A stretch of DNA of 64,000 nucleotides from Streptomyces fungicidicus (GCF_003665435.1 NZ_CP023407.1:3286001-3350000), one strand, 5' to 3'. Counted from the stretch's first letter, positions 47,059 to 55,666 are shown. Program-made: numbers and translations. Notes: generated by a model not told the origin, from the sequence alone.

Positions 47059-49197
47059 TCAGTCCTCCGTGCTCAGTACGGCGGTAAGGAAGGTGTCGGT
47101 GAGGGCGGTGGTCTCCGGGGTGGGGCGTACGGCGCTCCGCCGCAGCGCCGGGCCGAGGTGGGTCCGCTCCGGAGGCGCCAGGGCGCCGCCGAGGGAGCGG
47201 CCGAACCGGTCGGCCACCGGACCGGGTTCCGCCGTCACGGTGGTCAGGTCGCGCAGGGTGGCGTGCAGGTAGCGCAGCGCCCACCCCCGGCGGGGGCGGT
47301 TCTCCAGGACGCCCGCCCACAGCTCGGCGATCCGGTCGCTCTGCTCGGGGGCGCCCTCCAGCAGCGAGGCGCCGACCAGCCGGCCCGTCCTCGTGTCGCG
47401 GCCCCCGAGGAGCGTCTGGACGGTGTCGAGGACGCTCTCCCTGAGGTGTCCGGTCGACGTGGTGCGCAGGGCCCGGAGCCGGTAGGCGAGCGGCCGCAGC
47501 ACGGCCCCGGTGTCCTCGCCGCAGTCCAGCAGCAGGGCGACGAGTCCGGCCAGGGCGAGCCTGGCCTCCTCGGACCGGCCGGTCAGCCGCATCAGCACGT
47601 TCACCGCGTCGGTGGGGAACCGTACGCCGAGCGCGCCGGCGAAGGCCGCCATGGCCGTCGACCGCAGCGCCGGCTCCGGGGAGCGGGCCCAGCCGCGGCC
47701 CACGGCGAGGGCGGTCGCGGCGAGGCCCTCGTCCAGGCACATGCACTGCAGCACCAGGGTGGCCGTGGACTGCCCGGCCGGCCCGGCCACGCCGCTCGCC
47801 CAGGGGTGCAGGTAGTTCTCCGCGACCTCGTCGAAGGCCGGCCGGGTGAGCAGGGCGAGCGCCGAGGCGACGGAGAGCTGCGTGCCGAGGCCGGGCTGGG
47901 TGCGGACGAGTTCGGTGAGCCAGTCGCGCACGCCGTTCCAGTACGCCGTCGAGCGCTTCGCCCACAGCTCCTCCAGCACCCACGGCCGGTAGTGGGGGTT
48001 GGCGAAGACCAGCGCGCTGCGGGTGAGCGCGCCGTCCTTGCGCTGCTCCACGGCGACGAGGGTGTTGCGGCCCAGCATCAGCCGCCGGTCGGCGTCGCGG
48101 CGGTGCGCCTCGGCGCCGTCGGTGTTGACCGCCAGCTCGGGGAAGGTGGGCGCCACCCATTCCTCCAGGCGCTCCTGGCAGGTCTCGAAGTCGCGGTAGC
48201 CGGCGCCGGTGACGAAGGCGAGGGTGGTCACCTCGGCCCACTCGCGCGGTTCGCGACCGGCCGCGAACCAGTCCCGTACCGGCTCGGCCGCGCCGCTGCC
48301 GTACTCCTGCCAGACCTCGTCGGGGGCCGCGCCGCGGGCGATCCGCTCGGCCGCCTCGGCGACCTCCGCGACCCCGCATCCGCCGGGCAGCCCGGCCACC
48401 GCCCGCTCGACGGTGTCCGCGGCGCACCCCGCCCGCAGCAGCCGCACCCGCAGTACGGCGGTGAGGTCCGGCAGCCGCCACGGCACATGGCGTACGGAGC
48501 CGGGGGCGTCGCCCTCCACCGGGTGCACGGTGGTGATCACCAGGTGCGCGCCGTGGTCGCGCACGGTGTCCCGGACGCGCCGCCAGTCGAAGTCCGCCGT
48601 CCCCGAGGAGGTCTCCGGCATGCGGTCGATCAGCACATAGCCGACGCCCTTCTCGAAGCTCACCCGCCCGTCGGCGAGGTCGTCCAGGCTCCGGCCGGGC
48701 GAGAGCACCACGTACTCCGTGCCCTCGGCGGCCCTCGCCACCAGCGCCACCGCCGCGGACCGCTTGCCGATGCCGGGCGGGCCGACGAGCACCACCACAC
48801 CGTCCTGCTCCAGGGCGGCGGCGGCCTCCTCGAAGCAGTCGGGTTCGACGTAGGGGGCCAGCAGGGCGTCCGCCTCGCCCGCGTCCAGCCGGCCGACCGC
48901 GCGGCGGCGGACGTTGGCGAAGTCGCCGACGCCGATGCCGAAGTGGGCGCCGGGGGCGTCGAGTGCTCCGTAGAAGTACTGGTTGACGCGGTTGTGGTGC
49001 ACGGGGGCCGTGTCCGGCCGGCCGGGCGGGGGCGGCTTGCTCTCCCCGGTCTCCCCCGTCTCACCGGACTCTCCGGTCTCCCCCGTCTCGTCGTCCCGCG
49101 TCCGCGGGGCACCGGGGTCCCGATCCGGCGCGGGCTCCGCGCCGGGCTTCGGCTCCGGCTCCTCCTGGTCCCGCCGCTCGCTCTGTTCCTCGTCCAT
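47059..49197 (-). CDS. STAND-like P-loop NTPase with N-terminal amyloid-like motif
   Basis: The 712-residue protein begins with a disordered linker rich in E, G, T and S (TGETGESGETGETGE). A short motif VNQYFYGALDAPGAHFGI follows at residues 71-88. The NTPase starts with Walker A GPPGIGKRS (139-147), and a Walker B-like GYVLIDRMPE is near residue 190. About 400 C-terminal residues are helical repeats typical of a sensor arm. NLR/STAND proteins use such repeats to sense a trigger. The N-terminal motif is shared with the extreme C-terminus of the cyclase-like protein encoded 19 bp upstream. That arrangement is expected for prion-like nucleation between partners. The trigger is unknown. Confidence 0.75.
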   Translation of the reverse strand: MDEEQSERRDQEEPEPKPGAEPAPDRDPGAPRTRDDETGETGESGETGETGESKPPPPGRPDTAPVHHNRVNQYFYGALDAPGAHFGIGVGDFANVRRRAVGRLDAGEADALLAPYVEPDCFEEAAAALEQDGVVVLVGPPGIGKRSAAVALVARAAEGTEYVVLSPGRSLDDLADGRVSFEKGVGYVLIDRMPETSSGTADFDWRRVRDTVRDHGAHLVITTVHPVEGDAPGSVRHVPWRLPDLTAVLRVRLLRAGCAADTVERAVAGLPGGCGVAEVAEAAERIARGAAPDEVWQEYGSGAAEPVRDWFAAGREPREWAEVTTLAFVTGAGYRDFETCQERLEEWVAPTFPELAVNTDGAEAHRRDADRRLMLGRNTLVAVEQRKDGALTRSALVFANPHYRPWVLEELWAKRSTAYWNGVRDWLTELVRTQPGLGTQLSVASALALLTRPAFDEVAENYLHPWASGVAGPAGQSTATLVLQCMCLDEGLAATALAVGRGWARSPEPALRSTAMAAFAGALGVRFPTDAVNVLMRLTGRSEEARLALAGLVALLLDCGEDTGAVLRPLAYRLRALRTTSTGHLRESVLDTVQTLLGGRDTRTGRLVGASLLEGAPEQSDRIAELWAGVLENRPRRGWALRYLHATLRDLTTVTAEPGPVADRFGRSLGGALAPPERTHLGPALRRSAVRPTPETTALTDTFLTAVLSTED

Positions 49198-49216
49198 CCT
49201 CAGCCGTCACTCCGTG

Positions 49217-49990
49217 TCACTTGGAGATGCCGAAGACGGCACCCGGAGCGTGGACGGTTCCGGAAATGACCTGAACTACGGTGTCGCCAGGAGGCGTTGG
49301 AGCATTTAGGGGGCGCGCGTCAGAGGATTCACCACCCTCCGCGCCCCCCGGTGCGGGCCCGGCGGGCCCGGAAGGGGCGGCTCCGGCCCCGGCGGCCCCG
49401 GGACCCGGCAGGGGCCCGTCGTGTCCGGGCACCCGGATCCATATCCGGCCGGCGTACTCCTTCTCCTCGATCCGCACCTCGTGGAACTCCCGCGCCCGGA
49501 TCGTGGTGTACGCCTCCCGGACCACGTCGTTGAAGACGGTCGAGGACACCGCGAGGGCCATGCAGGCCTCCGGCGCGGCGTCCAGGGCCGACCGCAGCGG
49601 CGCGCTGTCCAGCATCCGGCCGATCTCGACCGGGGCCCGCCCCTCGAAGCCGTTGGCGGCCACCGCCGCCGTGCCGAAGTGCACGGCCACCCGCAGGCGC
49701 AGCCAGGCCTCACGCGTCCGGGTGTGGTTGAACTCGCGCAGGCCGGCGTCGAGATGACGCATGAAGGTGTCGACGAGGTGCGGCTCGGACGCGCCCTCGG
49801 GCAGTACGGCGAGCACCGAGTCGCCGCCCACCTGCGTCTCCCAGCGCTCCCGCTCCAGGCCGGACGCGTCGGCGGCGGCCGTCAGCAGATTCTGAATGGC
49901 CTCCTGCAACTGCCGCTGCGTCACGACGTCGACGCGGCCGTACCCCTTGGCGTCGACCGCCAGCAGCAGTCTGCGACGGAACGTACCCAT
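49217..49990 (-). CDS. Class III nucleotide cyclase-like protein with C-terminal motif
   Basis: The 257-residue protein resembles the class III adenylate/guanylate/pyrimidine cyclase core: RRLLLAVDAKGYGRVD (first metal Asp at 13), TQVGGDSVLAVLPE (second metal Asp at 57) and LRLRVAVHFGTAAVAANGFEGRAPVEIGRMLDSAPLRSALD. It would make a cyclic nucleotide or be a degenerate sensor; the substrate-specifying residues cannot be judged by eye. A Pro/Gly-rich linker leads to VVQVISGTVHAPGAVFGI at residues 238-255, right at the C-terminus. ATG 49990 has GGGGAG upstream. It is the first gene of the four-gene operon and lies 358 bp from a divergent PycTM-like gene. Confidence 0.7.
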   Translation of the reverse strand: MGTFRRRLLLAVDAKGYGRVDVVTQRQLQEAIQNLLTAAADASGLERERWETQVGGDSVLAVLPEGASEPHLVDTFMRHLDAGLREFNHTRTREAWLRLRVAVHFGTAAVAANGFEGRAPVEIGRMLDSAPLRSALDAAPEACMALAVSSTVFNDVVREAYTTIRAREFHEVRIEEKEYAGRIWIRVPGHDGPLPGPGAAGAGAAPSGPAGPAPGGAEGGESSDARPLNAPTPPGDTVVQVISGTVHAPGAVFGISK

Positions 49991-50348
49991 GCTCGAACTC
50001 CCCGTTCGTTCTGCGGAGTCGGACCCAGGACGGACACGTCAGGGGACTCCGTGGCATACACCGGCGTCCGCTCCCCCGGTCCACGCGGACGCCGGTACGT
50101 CAGTCGTACACGGCCCGCCCAGAGGGAAACCCCGTCGAAGTACGGGATGCGGAAGGGTGCGAAACATACAGCGGGCCACGGAAGTGACGGGCGGGTTCCG
50201 GTGCGCGGGGTCGAGAACAAGTCACTCGCGGTCCCGCGGAGGCGCCGTTCCCTGCCGTGACGGCGAATCCCGCAGAAATGCCGGTTCCGGACGCCCGCAC
50301 CGGTCCTCAATGGGGAGCGGGAGCCGACCACCGACCGCGGGAGACCGT

Positions 50349-50888
50349 ATGCCGTGCACCGGAGCCGACCGGGAGAGGGACAGCCGACCGGCGCAGTACA
50401 TGTTCACCGCCCTGCAGACCACCCACCAGCACGCCGACGCCAAGGCGGGGGTGCTGGCCGCCGTCCAGGCGGTCCTGGTGGGCACCGCGGGCTGGTGGAG
50501 CGGACCCGCCCTGCGCGCCGTGCGGGACGGCGGGGCTCCCGGGGTGCTCGCGGGGGTGCTGCTCGCGCTGTTCCTGGGCGGTCTGTTCGCCGGCGCGGGC
50601 TTCCTGGCAGCCGCGTTGCGGCCGCGGGTCATGCGTCCCCGGGGCGCCAACCGCTACAGCTTCGCGCACTTGGCCAGCGGCCCGGACATCCTCCCGTCCG
50701 CCGCCCCGGCCGACGGCGGGGAGGTGGCCGGAACGGCGCGGGAGCGCCGGGAGTTGTCCCAGGCGGTGCGCTTCCTGGCGGGGGTGGCGCTGAGCAAGTA
50801 CCGGTGGCTGACCGGGGCGGTGGCGTGCACGGCGGTGATGGGCGTCAGCGCGGGACTGCTGGTGGTGGTGCGGCCGCTGCTGTCGTGA
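50349..50888 (+). CDS. PycTM-like (Pycsar effector-type) membrane protein
   Basis: The 179-residue protein has a short N-terminal helix with MFTALQTTHQHADAKAGVLAAVQAVLVGTAGWW. This resembles the conserved start of Pycsar membrane effectors, in which a polar helix with (A/T)D-x-K-A leads into TM1. TM2 is GVLAGVLLALFLGGLFAGAGFLAAAL and another hydrophobic segment closes the protein (GAVACTAVMGVSAGLLVVVRPLL). In Pycsar systems such proteins depolarise the membrane when they bind cCMP or cUMP. ATG 50349 follows GGGAG; a longer N-terminus is possible. Divergent orientation to a cyclase-like gene strengthens the assignment, but the similarity is weak by eye. Confidence 0.55.
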   Translation: MPCTGADRERDSRPAQYMFTALQTTHQHADAKAGVLAAVQAVLVGTAGWWSGPALRAVRDGGAPGVLAGVLLALFLGGLFAGAGFLAAALRPRVMRPRGANRYSFAHLASGPDILPSAAPADGGEVAGTARERRELSQAVRFLAGVALSKYRWLTGAVACTAVMGVSAGLLVVVRPLLS

Positions 50889-50913
50889 CGGCCGGGGCAC
50901 GCGGGGGCGGGGG

Positions 50914-51615
50914 TTAGTCCCCGGGGGCGAGGTCCGCGATCCGGCGGAGGTGGGGGAGGTCGCGGATGACCGTGGTGCCGTAGCCGGTCTCCAGCAGTCC
51001 CTCCTCGCGCAGTTCGCGCAGCCCCTTGTGGACCGTCGTCTCGGCGGCCCCGGTGAGGGCGGCCAGCTCGGGCTGGGTCAGCCGGCAGCCCAGGACGACA
51101 CCGCCGCCCACCGGGTGCCCGTAGGTGGTCGCCAGCTCCACCAGCAGCCGGGCCAGCCGCACCTTGACCGGATAGCCGCGGAAGTCCAGGCGGCGGCGGT
51201 TGGCCCAGCGCAGCCGGTCGGCGACGATCCCGGTGAGCGTCATGCCGACCTCGGGGCGCCGCATCAGCAGGGCGCGCAGGACGCCCGGCTGGAGCACCCG
51301 CGCCCGCATCGGCCCGCACGCCGTCACCGTGGCCGAGCGGGGCGCCCCGTCCATGGCCGCCATCTCGCCCACCGTGTCACCGCCGACCCGCACCGCGAGC
51401 AGTGACGCCTCCCCGTTCTCCACGCGCGCCGTCACCTTCGCGAACCCGGACAGCAGCAGCAGGACGTGCCGGTCGTGCGCGCCCTCGCTGAGCAGCACGT
51501 CCCCCGCCTCGAAGCGGGTCTCCACGCCCAGTGTCAGCAGTTCCCGCCGGTCCTGGTCCGGCAGCTTCCCCAGCAGACTGCGCGCGGGCCATTCGGCGGA
51601 GCTGTACGGCGGCAT
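50914..51615 (-). CDS. Crp/Fnr-family regulator with cNMP-binding domain
   Basis: The 233-residue protein has a cyclic-nucleotide-binding barrel: TRFEAGDVLLSEGAHDRHVLLLLSGFAKVTARVENGEASLLAVRVGGDTVGEMAAMDGAPRSATVTACG, where GE-(M)-x-x-x-x-x-x-RSATV is the phosphate-binding cassette. The C-terminal HTH is CRLTQPELAALTGAAETTVHKGLRELREEGLLE. The cassette retains the Arg and Ser/Ala positions seen in ligand-binding members, so it could sense a cNMP, possibly the product of the nearby cyclase. I used ATG 51615 (GGGGGG upstream); GTG 51675 is an alternative. Confidence 0.87.
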   Translation of the reverse strand: MPPYSSAEWPARSLLGKLPDQDRRELLTLGVETRFEAGDVLLSEGAHDRHVLLLLSGFAKVTARVENGEASLLAVRVGGDTVGEMAAMDGAPRSATVTACGPMRARVLQPGVLRALLMRRPEVGMTLTGIVADRLRWANRRRLDFRGYPVKVRLARLLVELATTYGHPVGGGVVLGCRLTQPELAALTGAAETTVHKGLRELREEGLLETGYGTTVIRDLPHLRRIADLAPGD

Positions 51616-51699
51616 CGGCACGGTTCCCCCCGACCGGTCGGTGAACACCCCGATCCTGCCCGCCCGTTGCGCCACGCGCCATGGAGTCGGGCGACGTGC

Positions 51700-52875
51700 T
51701 CACACCCGGACGGCCGTCCGGCGCTCCGGGGAGGTGGCCAGCAGGAGCAGGGTCGTCCCGGCCGACGCCGCCGCCAGCGCCGTCATGGCGGTCGCGGGCG
51801 AGGTGAGCTGGGCGAGGCCGCCCGCCAGGGCGGCGCAGGCCCCCTGCAGGGTGAGCATGCCGGAGGAGTGCAGGCCGAGGGCGTGCCCGGAGAGCCCGGC
51901 CGGGGTGAGGGCCATCAGCCGCTGCTGCTGCACCAGACTCGCCGCGAATCCCGCCGAGGCCACGGCGACCAGGGCGGCGGCCACCGCGAGGGGCGGGCGC
52001 AGGACGAACGCCAGGTAGGGCGTGGCCAGGAGCAGCAGCAGCGGGGCGCCCAGCCTCCGGCGGCGGTCCGGCGGCACCAGTCGGCCGACCGCGATGTCAC
52101 CGGCCAGCATGCCGAGGGCCGCGCAGGCGAAGAGGGTGCCCGCGGCGTCGGGGGCGAAGGAGACGTAGAGGGACTCGCAGCCGACGATCAGGCCGTTGGG
52201 GATCCACAGGGCCAGGTAGACGTGGCGGCGGGGCGCGGAGGACCAGAGCTGGGCGTTGGCGGTCCAGGTGGCCCGTACGGACGGGCGGCCCGTGGCGCGC
52301 GGGGGCCGGCGGGTCAGGCCGAGGCGGGCGACCGCGGCGGCCGTGACGTAGAGGGCCGCCGCCAGCAGCAGCGCCCGGCGCGGGGACAGGACCGCCACCA
52401 GGACACCGCCGGCCGCGTACCCGGTGATCTGCATCAGCCCGTTCATCATGTTGAAGACCGAGCGGCCCAGGAGGTAGCCGTCCTCGGGGAGGATCTCGTT
52501 CAGCAGGCCCCAGCGGACTCCGCCGCCCACCGACGCCACCAGCCCGTTGAGCAGCAGGACCGCGAAGACGGCCGCGACGGGCAGGCCGGGCAGCGCCAGC
52601 AGGGCCGTGAGCGCCGCGTAGACCAGCGCCGTGCCGGTGGTGGTCGCCCGGGGCGGCAGCCGGTCGGCGGCCGACATCAGCAGGGTCGCGCCGAGGACGT
52701 GCGCGAGGGACGGGCCGAACATGCTCAGCGCGGCCAGCAGCGGTGAGGCGGTCTCCCGGAAGACCAGGGTGGCCAGGGCGAGGCCGCTCGTGGTCCGGGC
52801 GACGGTCTGGGCGGAGGAGGAGAGGAAGAGCGGGGTGAACTCGGGCGTGCGGAAGAGGTCGCGGTAGCTGCGCAT
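51700..52875 (-). CDS. MFS transporter
   Basis: The 391-residue protein has about 12 predicted membrane helices and an MFS N-terminus: FRTPEFTPLFLSSSAQTVARTTSGLALATLVFRET and a motif-A-like loop AADRLPPRAT. It lacks the second-half signatures of known drug exporters, so the substrate is unknown. It is divergent from the ArsR-type regulator that starts 78 bp away (52954), so regulation by that protein is likely. The ATG at 52875 opens MRSYRDLF. Confidence 0.82.
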   Translation of the reverse strand: MRSYRDLFRTPEFTPLFLSSSAQTVARTTSGLALATLVFRETASPLLAALSMFGPSLAHVLGATLLMSAADRLPPRATTTGTALVYAALTALLALPGLPVAAVFAVLLLNGLVASVGGGVRWGLLNEILPEDGYLLGRSVFNMMNGLMQITGYAAGGVLVAVLSPRRALLLAAALYVTAAAVARLGLTRRPPRATGRPSVRATWTANAQLWSSAPRRHVYLALWIPNGLIVGCESLYVSFAPDAAGTLFACAALGMLAGDIAVGRLVPPDRRRRLGAPLLLLLATPYLAFVLRPPLAVAAALVAVASAGFAASLVQQQRLMALTPAGLSGHALGLHSSGMLTLQGACAALAGGLAQLTSPATAMTALAAASAGTTLLLLATSPERRTAVRV

Positions 52876-52953
52876 GCGCGGAGTCTGCGGACGGCCGCCG
52901 GGCGGCCGTTAATGTTTCGCCGGGGTGCGAAAGATACGGGGAGGCGGCCGGCC

Positions 52954-53937
52954 GTGGGGTGGTGGCAGATCAGTGCGGACACGCTCGCCGGGAGCCGCTT
53001 CGTGCTCTCGCCCCTCGCCGAGACGTTCGCGGCGCTGCGGCTGCTGGAGTCGGCGCGGCCCTCGCATCCCGGAGAACGGGAGTGGCTCGCCGCCCATCTG
53101 CCCGCCCACCGTGCCCGGCTGGCCGCGGACCCGGTGACGGCGCTGCTCGTGCGGTCCGCGCTGGGGACGGTGTGGATCGCTGACTTCCTCACCGGCGCCC
53201 CGCGGGGCGGGGAGACCTTCGAGGAGGAGGTCGAACGGGTCCGTGCGGTCCCGCCCGCCACGGCCCGCGCGCATCTGAGGGTCTCCCTGCGCGGCCCGCT
53301 CCCCGCCCTCCTGGAACGCGAGGACCTGCCGGACCGCGCCGCCGGGCTCCTCACCGGCGTCTGGCGGGAGGCCGTGAGCCCGTACTGGGCGCGGCGCCGG
53401 CGGATCCTTCAGGCCGATGTGCTGGCCCGGGTGGCGCAGGTGGGGCGGGGAGGCTGGGCGACGGTGCTGGACGCGCTGGGGCCGGGGACGCGCTGGCTCG
53501 GGGAGAACCGGTTCCAGGTGAACGCGCACGAGCTGCCCCCGCGGGAGATCTCCGGGGCCGAACTGCTCTTCGTGCCGGTGACGACACAGGGGGTGGGCTG
53601 GGTGTCGTGGGAGGGCACCGCCCGGTACGCGGTGGTGTACCCGTGCACGGGCGCGCTGGCCGGCGTCCCCGCGGCCGTGCCGGCGAGCCTGGGCGCGCTG
53701 CTCGGGGACGCGCGGGCCCGGGTGCTGGTGCTGCTCGGCTCCCCGATGAGCACCAGCCATCTGGTCGCCGTGACCGGGCAGCGGCTGGGGTCGGTCGGCC
53801 GCCATCTGCGGGTGCTGCGGGACGCGGGGCTGGTCGAGCGGGCGGGCCGCGCGGGCCGCTCCGTCCTTTACGCGCGCACACCGGCGGGCGAGGTGCTCGC
53901 CGAGGCCGCCCGGGGGGACGGCGCCGCGCGAAGCTAG
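52954..53937 (+). CDS. ArsR-family regulator with long N-terminal (DUF5937-like) domain
   Basis: The 327-residue protein places an ArsR winged helix at its C-terminus (SPMSTSHLVAVTGQRLGSVGRHLRVLRDAGLVERAGRAGRSVLYARTPAGEVL). It is preceded by a large N-terminal domain starting GWWQISADTLAGSRFVLSPLAETFAALRLLESARP, as in DUF5937 regulators of Streptomyces. No metal-binding Cys cluster is visible, so a small organic ligand is more likely. GTG 52954 follows GGAGG. It faces the divergent MFS transporter and probably represses it. Confidence 0.87.
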   Translation: MGWWQISADTLAGSRFVLSPLAETFAALRLLESARPSHPGEREWLAAHLPAHRARLAADPVTALLVRSALGTVWIADFLTGAPRGGETFEEEVERVRAVPPATARAHLRVSLRGPLPALLEREDLPDRAAGLLTGVWREAVSPYWARRRRILQADVLARVAQVGRGGWATVLDALGPGTRWLGENRFQVNAHELPPREISGAELLFVPVTTQGVGWVSWEGTARYAVVYPCTGALAGVPAAVPASLGALLGDARARVLVLLGSPMSTSHLVAVTGQRLGSVGRHLRVLRDAGLVERAGRAGRSVLYARTPAGEVLAEAARGDGAARS

Positions 53938-53946
53938 GCTCGCGCC

Positions 53947-54456
53947 ATGACGACTGCAGAGAACAACGGCGCCTCCCCGCTCGATGTCGAGATCGGCGCA
54001 CTGACCGGCGGTCCGGCCGGGCTCGACCAGTACGCGGGCCGGGCCGTGCTGGTCGTGAACGTGGCCTCCAAGTGCGGGCTGACCCCGCAGTACACCGGTC
54101 TGGAGCGGCTGCACGAGCGGTACGCGGAGCGCGGGTTCACCGTGCTCGGCGTGCCCTGCAACCAGTTCCTCGGACAGGAGCCGGGCGACGCGTCGGAGAT
54201 CGCCGAGTTCTGCTCGGCGACGTACGGGGTGACGTTCCCGATGACCGAGAAGGTCGAGGTGAACGGGGACGGCCGGCACGCCCTGTACGAGCGGCTGACC
54301 GGGTTCGCCGACGCCGAGGGGCACAGCGGCGACATCCGCTGGAACTTCGAGAAGTTCCTGATCGGGCGGGACGGCGCGGTCGTCGCCCGGTTCTCCCCGC
54401 AGACCGAGCCGGAGTCGGCGGAGGTCGTCGCGGCGGTCGAGCGGGCGCTCGCTTGA
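53947..54456 (+). CDS. Glutathione-peroxidase-family thiol peroxidase
   Basis: The 169-residue protein reduces peroxides in the cytoplasm. The peroxidatic Cys lies in VVNVASKCGLTPQYTGLERLH, followed by VLGVPCNQFLGQEPG with the resolving Cys/Gln, and WNFEKFLIGRDGAVVARFSP near the end. Cys rather than selenocysteine is encoded. Because Streptomyces lacks glutathione, such enzymes normally use thioredoxin. The gene begins nine bases after the ArsR stop, so they may be co-transcribed. Confidence 0.93.
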   Translation: MTTAENNGASPLDVEIGALTGGPAGLDQYAGRAVLVVNVASKCGLTPQYTGLERLHERYAERGFTVLGVPCNQFLGQEPGDASEIAEFCSATYGVTFPMTEKVEVNGDGRHALYERLTGFADAEGHSGDIRWNFEKFLIGRDGAVVARFSPQTEPESAEVVAAVERALA

Positions 54457-54529
54457 CCTTGCCCCTGGGGCAGGGCCGAGCGTTTCCGTCGCCGGGCGGA
54501 GAGGCCGTCCGGCGACGGAGGATGCCGGC

Positions 54530-55393
54530 GTGGACGAGGAACTGATCGGCATCGGGGCGTTCGCGGCGCGGGCGCGGCTGTCGGCGAAGGCGCTGCGGCT
54601 GTACGACCGGCTGGGGCTGCTGGCCCCGGCACGGGTCGACACGGCGACCGGATACCGGTTCTACCGCCCGGATCAGGTTGAACGGGCGCGGCTGGTCGCG
54701 CTGTTGCGGCAGCTGGACATGCCGCTGGCCCGGATCGCCGGGATCGTCGACGCGGACGACGGCACGACGGCCGCCGCTCGGCTCGCCGCCTACTGGGCGG
54801 ACGTCGAGGAGCGGCTCGCCGGGCAGCGGACGCTCGCCGACTACCTCCGTGGACGGCTGTCGGGGAGGAGTTCCGAGATGTACGGGAAGTTCGTGGTCGA
54901 GACGGTGGACGTGCCGGCGCAGGTGCTGATCACCGAGTCGCGGCACACGCTGGCGGACGAGTTGCCGACGTGGATCGGGGCGTCGCTGGGCCGGCTGGAG
55001 GAGGCGGCCCCGGAGTGCGGGGGCGTCGCCGGGGTGCCGTTCGTGGCGTATCACGCCGAGGTGTCCATGGAGAGCGACGGTCCCGCCGAGGCGTGCGTCC
55101 CGGTCGCCGACGAGGCGGCGGCGCGGGCCTGGGCGGAGCGGCGGGGCAGGGCCTGGGAGACGGCGGTACGGGTGGAGCCGGCCCAGCGGCTGGCGTTCAC
55201 CCGGATCACCAAGGCGCAGGTGGCGCACCCGCAGATCCTGGCCGCGTTCGAGGCGGTGGAGGAGTGGATGAGGGAGCGGGGGCTGACGCCCGCGGGCCCC
55301 TGCCGGGAGGTGTACTTCGCGGACTGGGAGGCCGCGGGGCCCGAGGACCCGGTGTGTGACGTGGCCTTCCCGGTGGCCCGCGCGGAGCACTGA
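54530..55393 (+). CDS. MerR-family regulator with GyrI-like ligand domain
   Basis: The 287-residue protein begins at GTG 54530 with a MerR HTH: ELIGIGAFAARARLSAKALRLYDRLGLLAPARVDTATGYRFYRPDQVERARLVALLRQLDMPLARIAGIV. A coiled linker follows, then a GyrI-like small-molecule-binding domain (FVVETVDVPAQVLITESRHTLADELPTWIGASLGRLEEAAP). This is the BmrR-type layout; activators of this kind respond to cationic drugs. No exporter is adjacent, so its target gene is not evident. Confidence 0.88.
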   Translation: MDEELIGIGAFAARARLSAKALRLYDRLGLLAPARVDTATGYRFYRPDQVERARLVALLRQLDMPLARIAGIVDADDGTTAAARLAAYWADVEERLAGQRTLADYLRGRLSGRSSEMYGKFVVETVDVPAQVLITESRHTLADELPTWIGASLGRLEEAAPECGGVAGVPFVAYHAEVSMESDGPAEACVPVADEAAARAWAERRGRAWETAVRVEPAQRLAFTRITKAQVAHPQILAAFEAVEEWMRERGLTPAGPCREVYFADWEAAGPEDPVCDVAFPVARAEH

Positions 55394-55411
55394 GCCGAGA
55401 AGGCACGAGCC

Positions 55412-55453
55412 GGGCCCTCTCGGCCAGGACGGCGGAACTCGTCGAGAGGGCCC
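55412..55453. terminator. Bidirectional hairpin between convergent genes
   Basis: GGGCCCTCTCG at 55412-55422 pairs with CGAGAGGGCCC at 55443-55453, lying between the MerR stop and the convergent DUF397 gene stop. Confidence 0.72.
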
Positions 55454-55474
55454 TGTCGGTGGTGCTCCTGCCGG

Positions 55475-55666
55475 TCAGCCCTTGACCGAGGTCACGAAGG
55501 CGCTCCACGCGTCCGCGCGGAAGGCCACCTTCGGACCCTCGGGGACCTTGGTGTCCCCGAGTTCCAGCGCCGCCTCGGTGGTCGACCTGACCATCAGGCA
55601 CGCGCCGTTGTTGTTGGTGTAGGAGGACGTCGTCCACGTTTCCGTGGCGCCCAGACGAATTGCCAT
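55475..55666 (-). CDS. DUF397 protein
   Basis: The 63-residue protein (ETWTTSSYTNNNGACLMVRSTTEAALELGDTKVPEGPKVAFRADAWSAFVTSVKG) matches DUF397. Such proteins are almost always encoded beside an XRE/DUF5753 regulator in Streptomyces; an XRE gene lies 229 bp upstream on the same strand. DUF397 proteins modulate their partner, for example in the WhiJ-like and SCO-type pairs that affect development and antibiotic production. The S-x-Y-S/T-N-x-x-G-x-C/A motif is present. Confidence 0.9.
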   Translation of the reverse strand: MAIRLGATETWTTSSYTNNNGACLMVRSTTEAALELGDTKVPEGPKVAFRADAWSAFVTSVKG

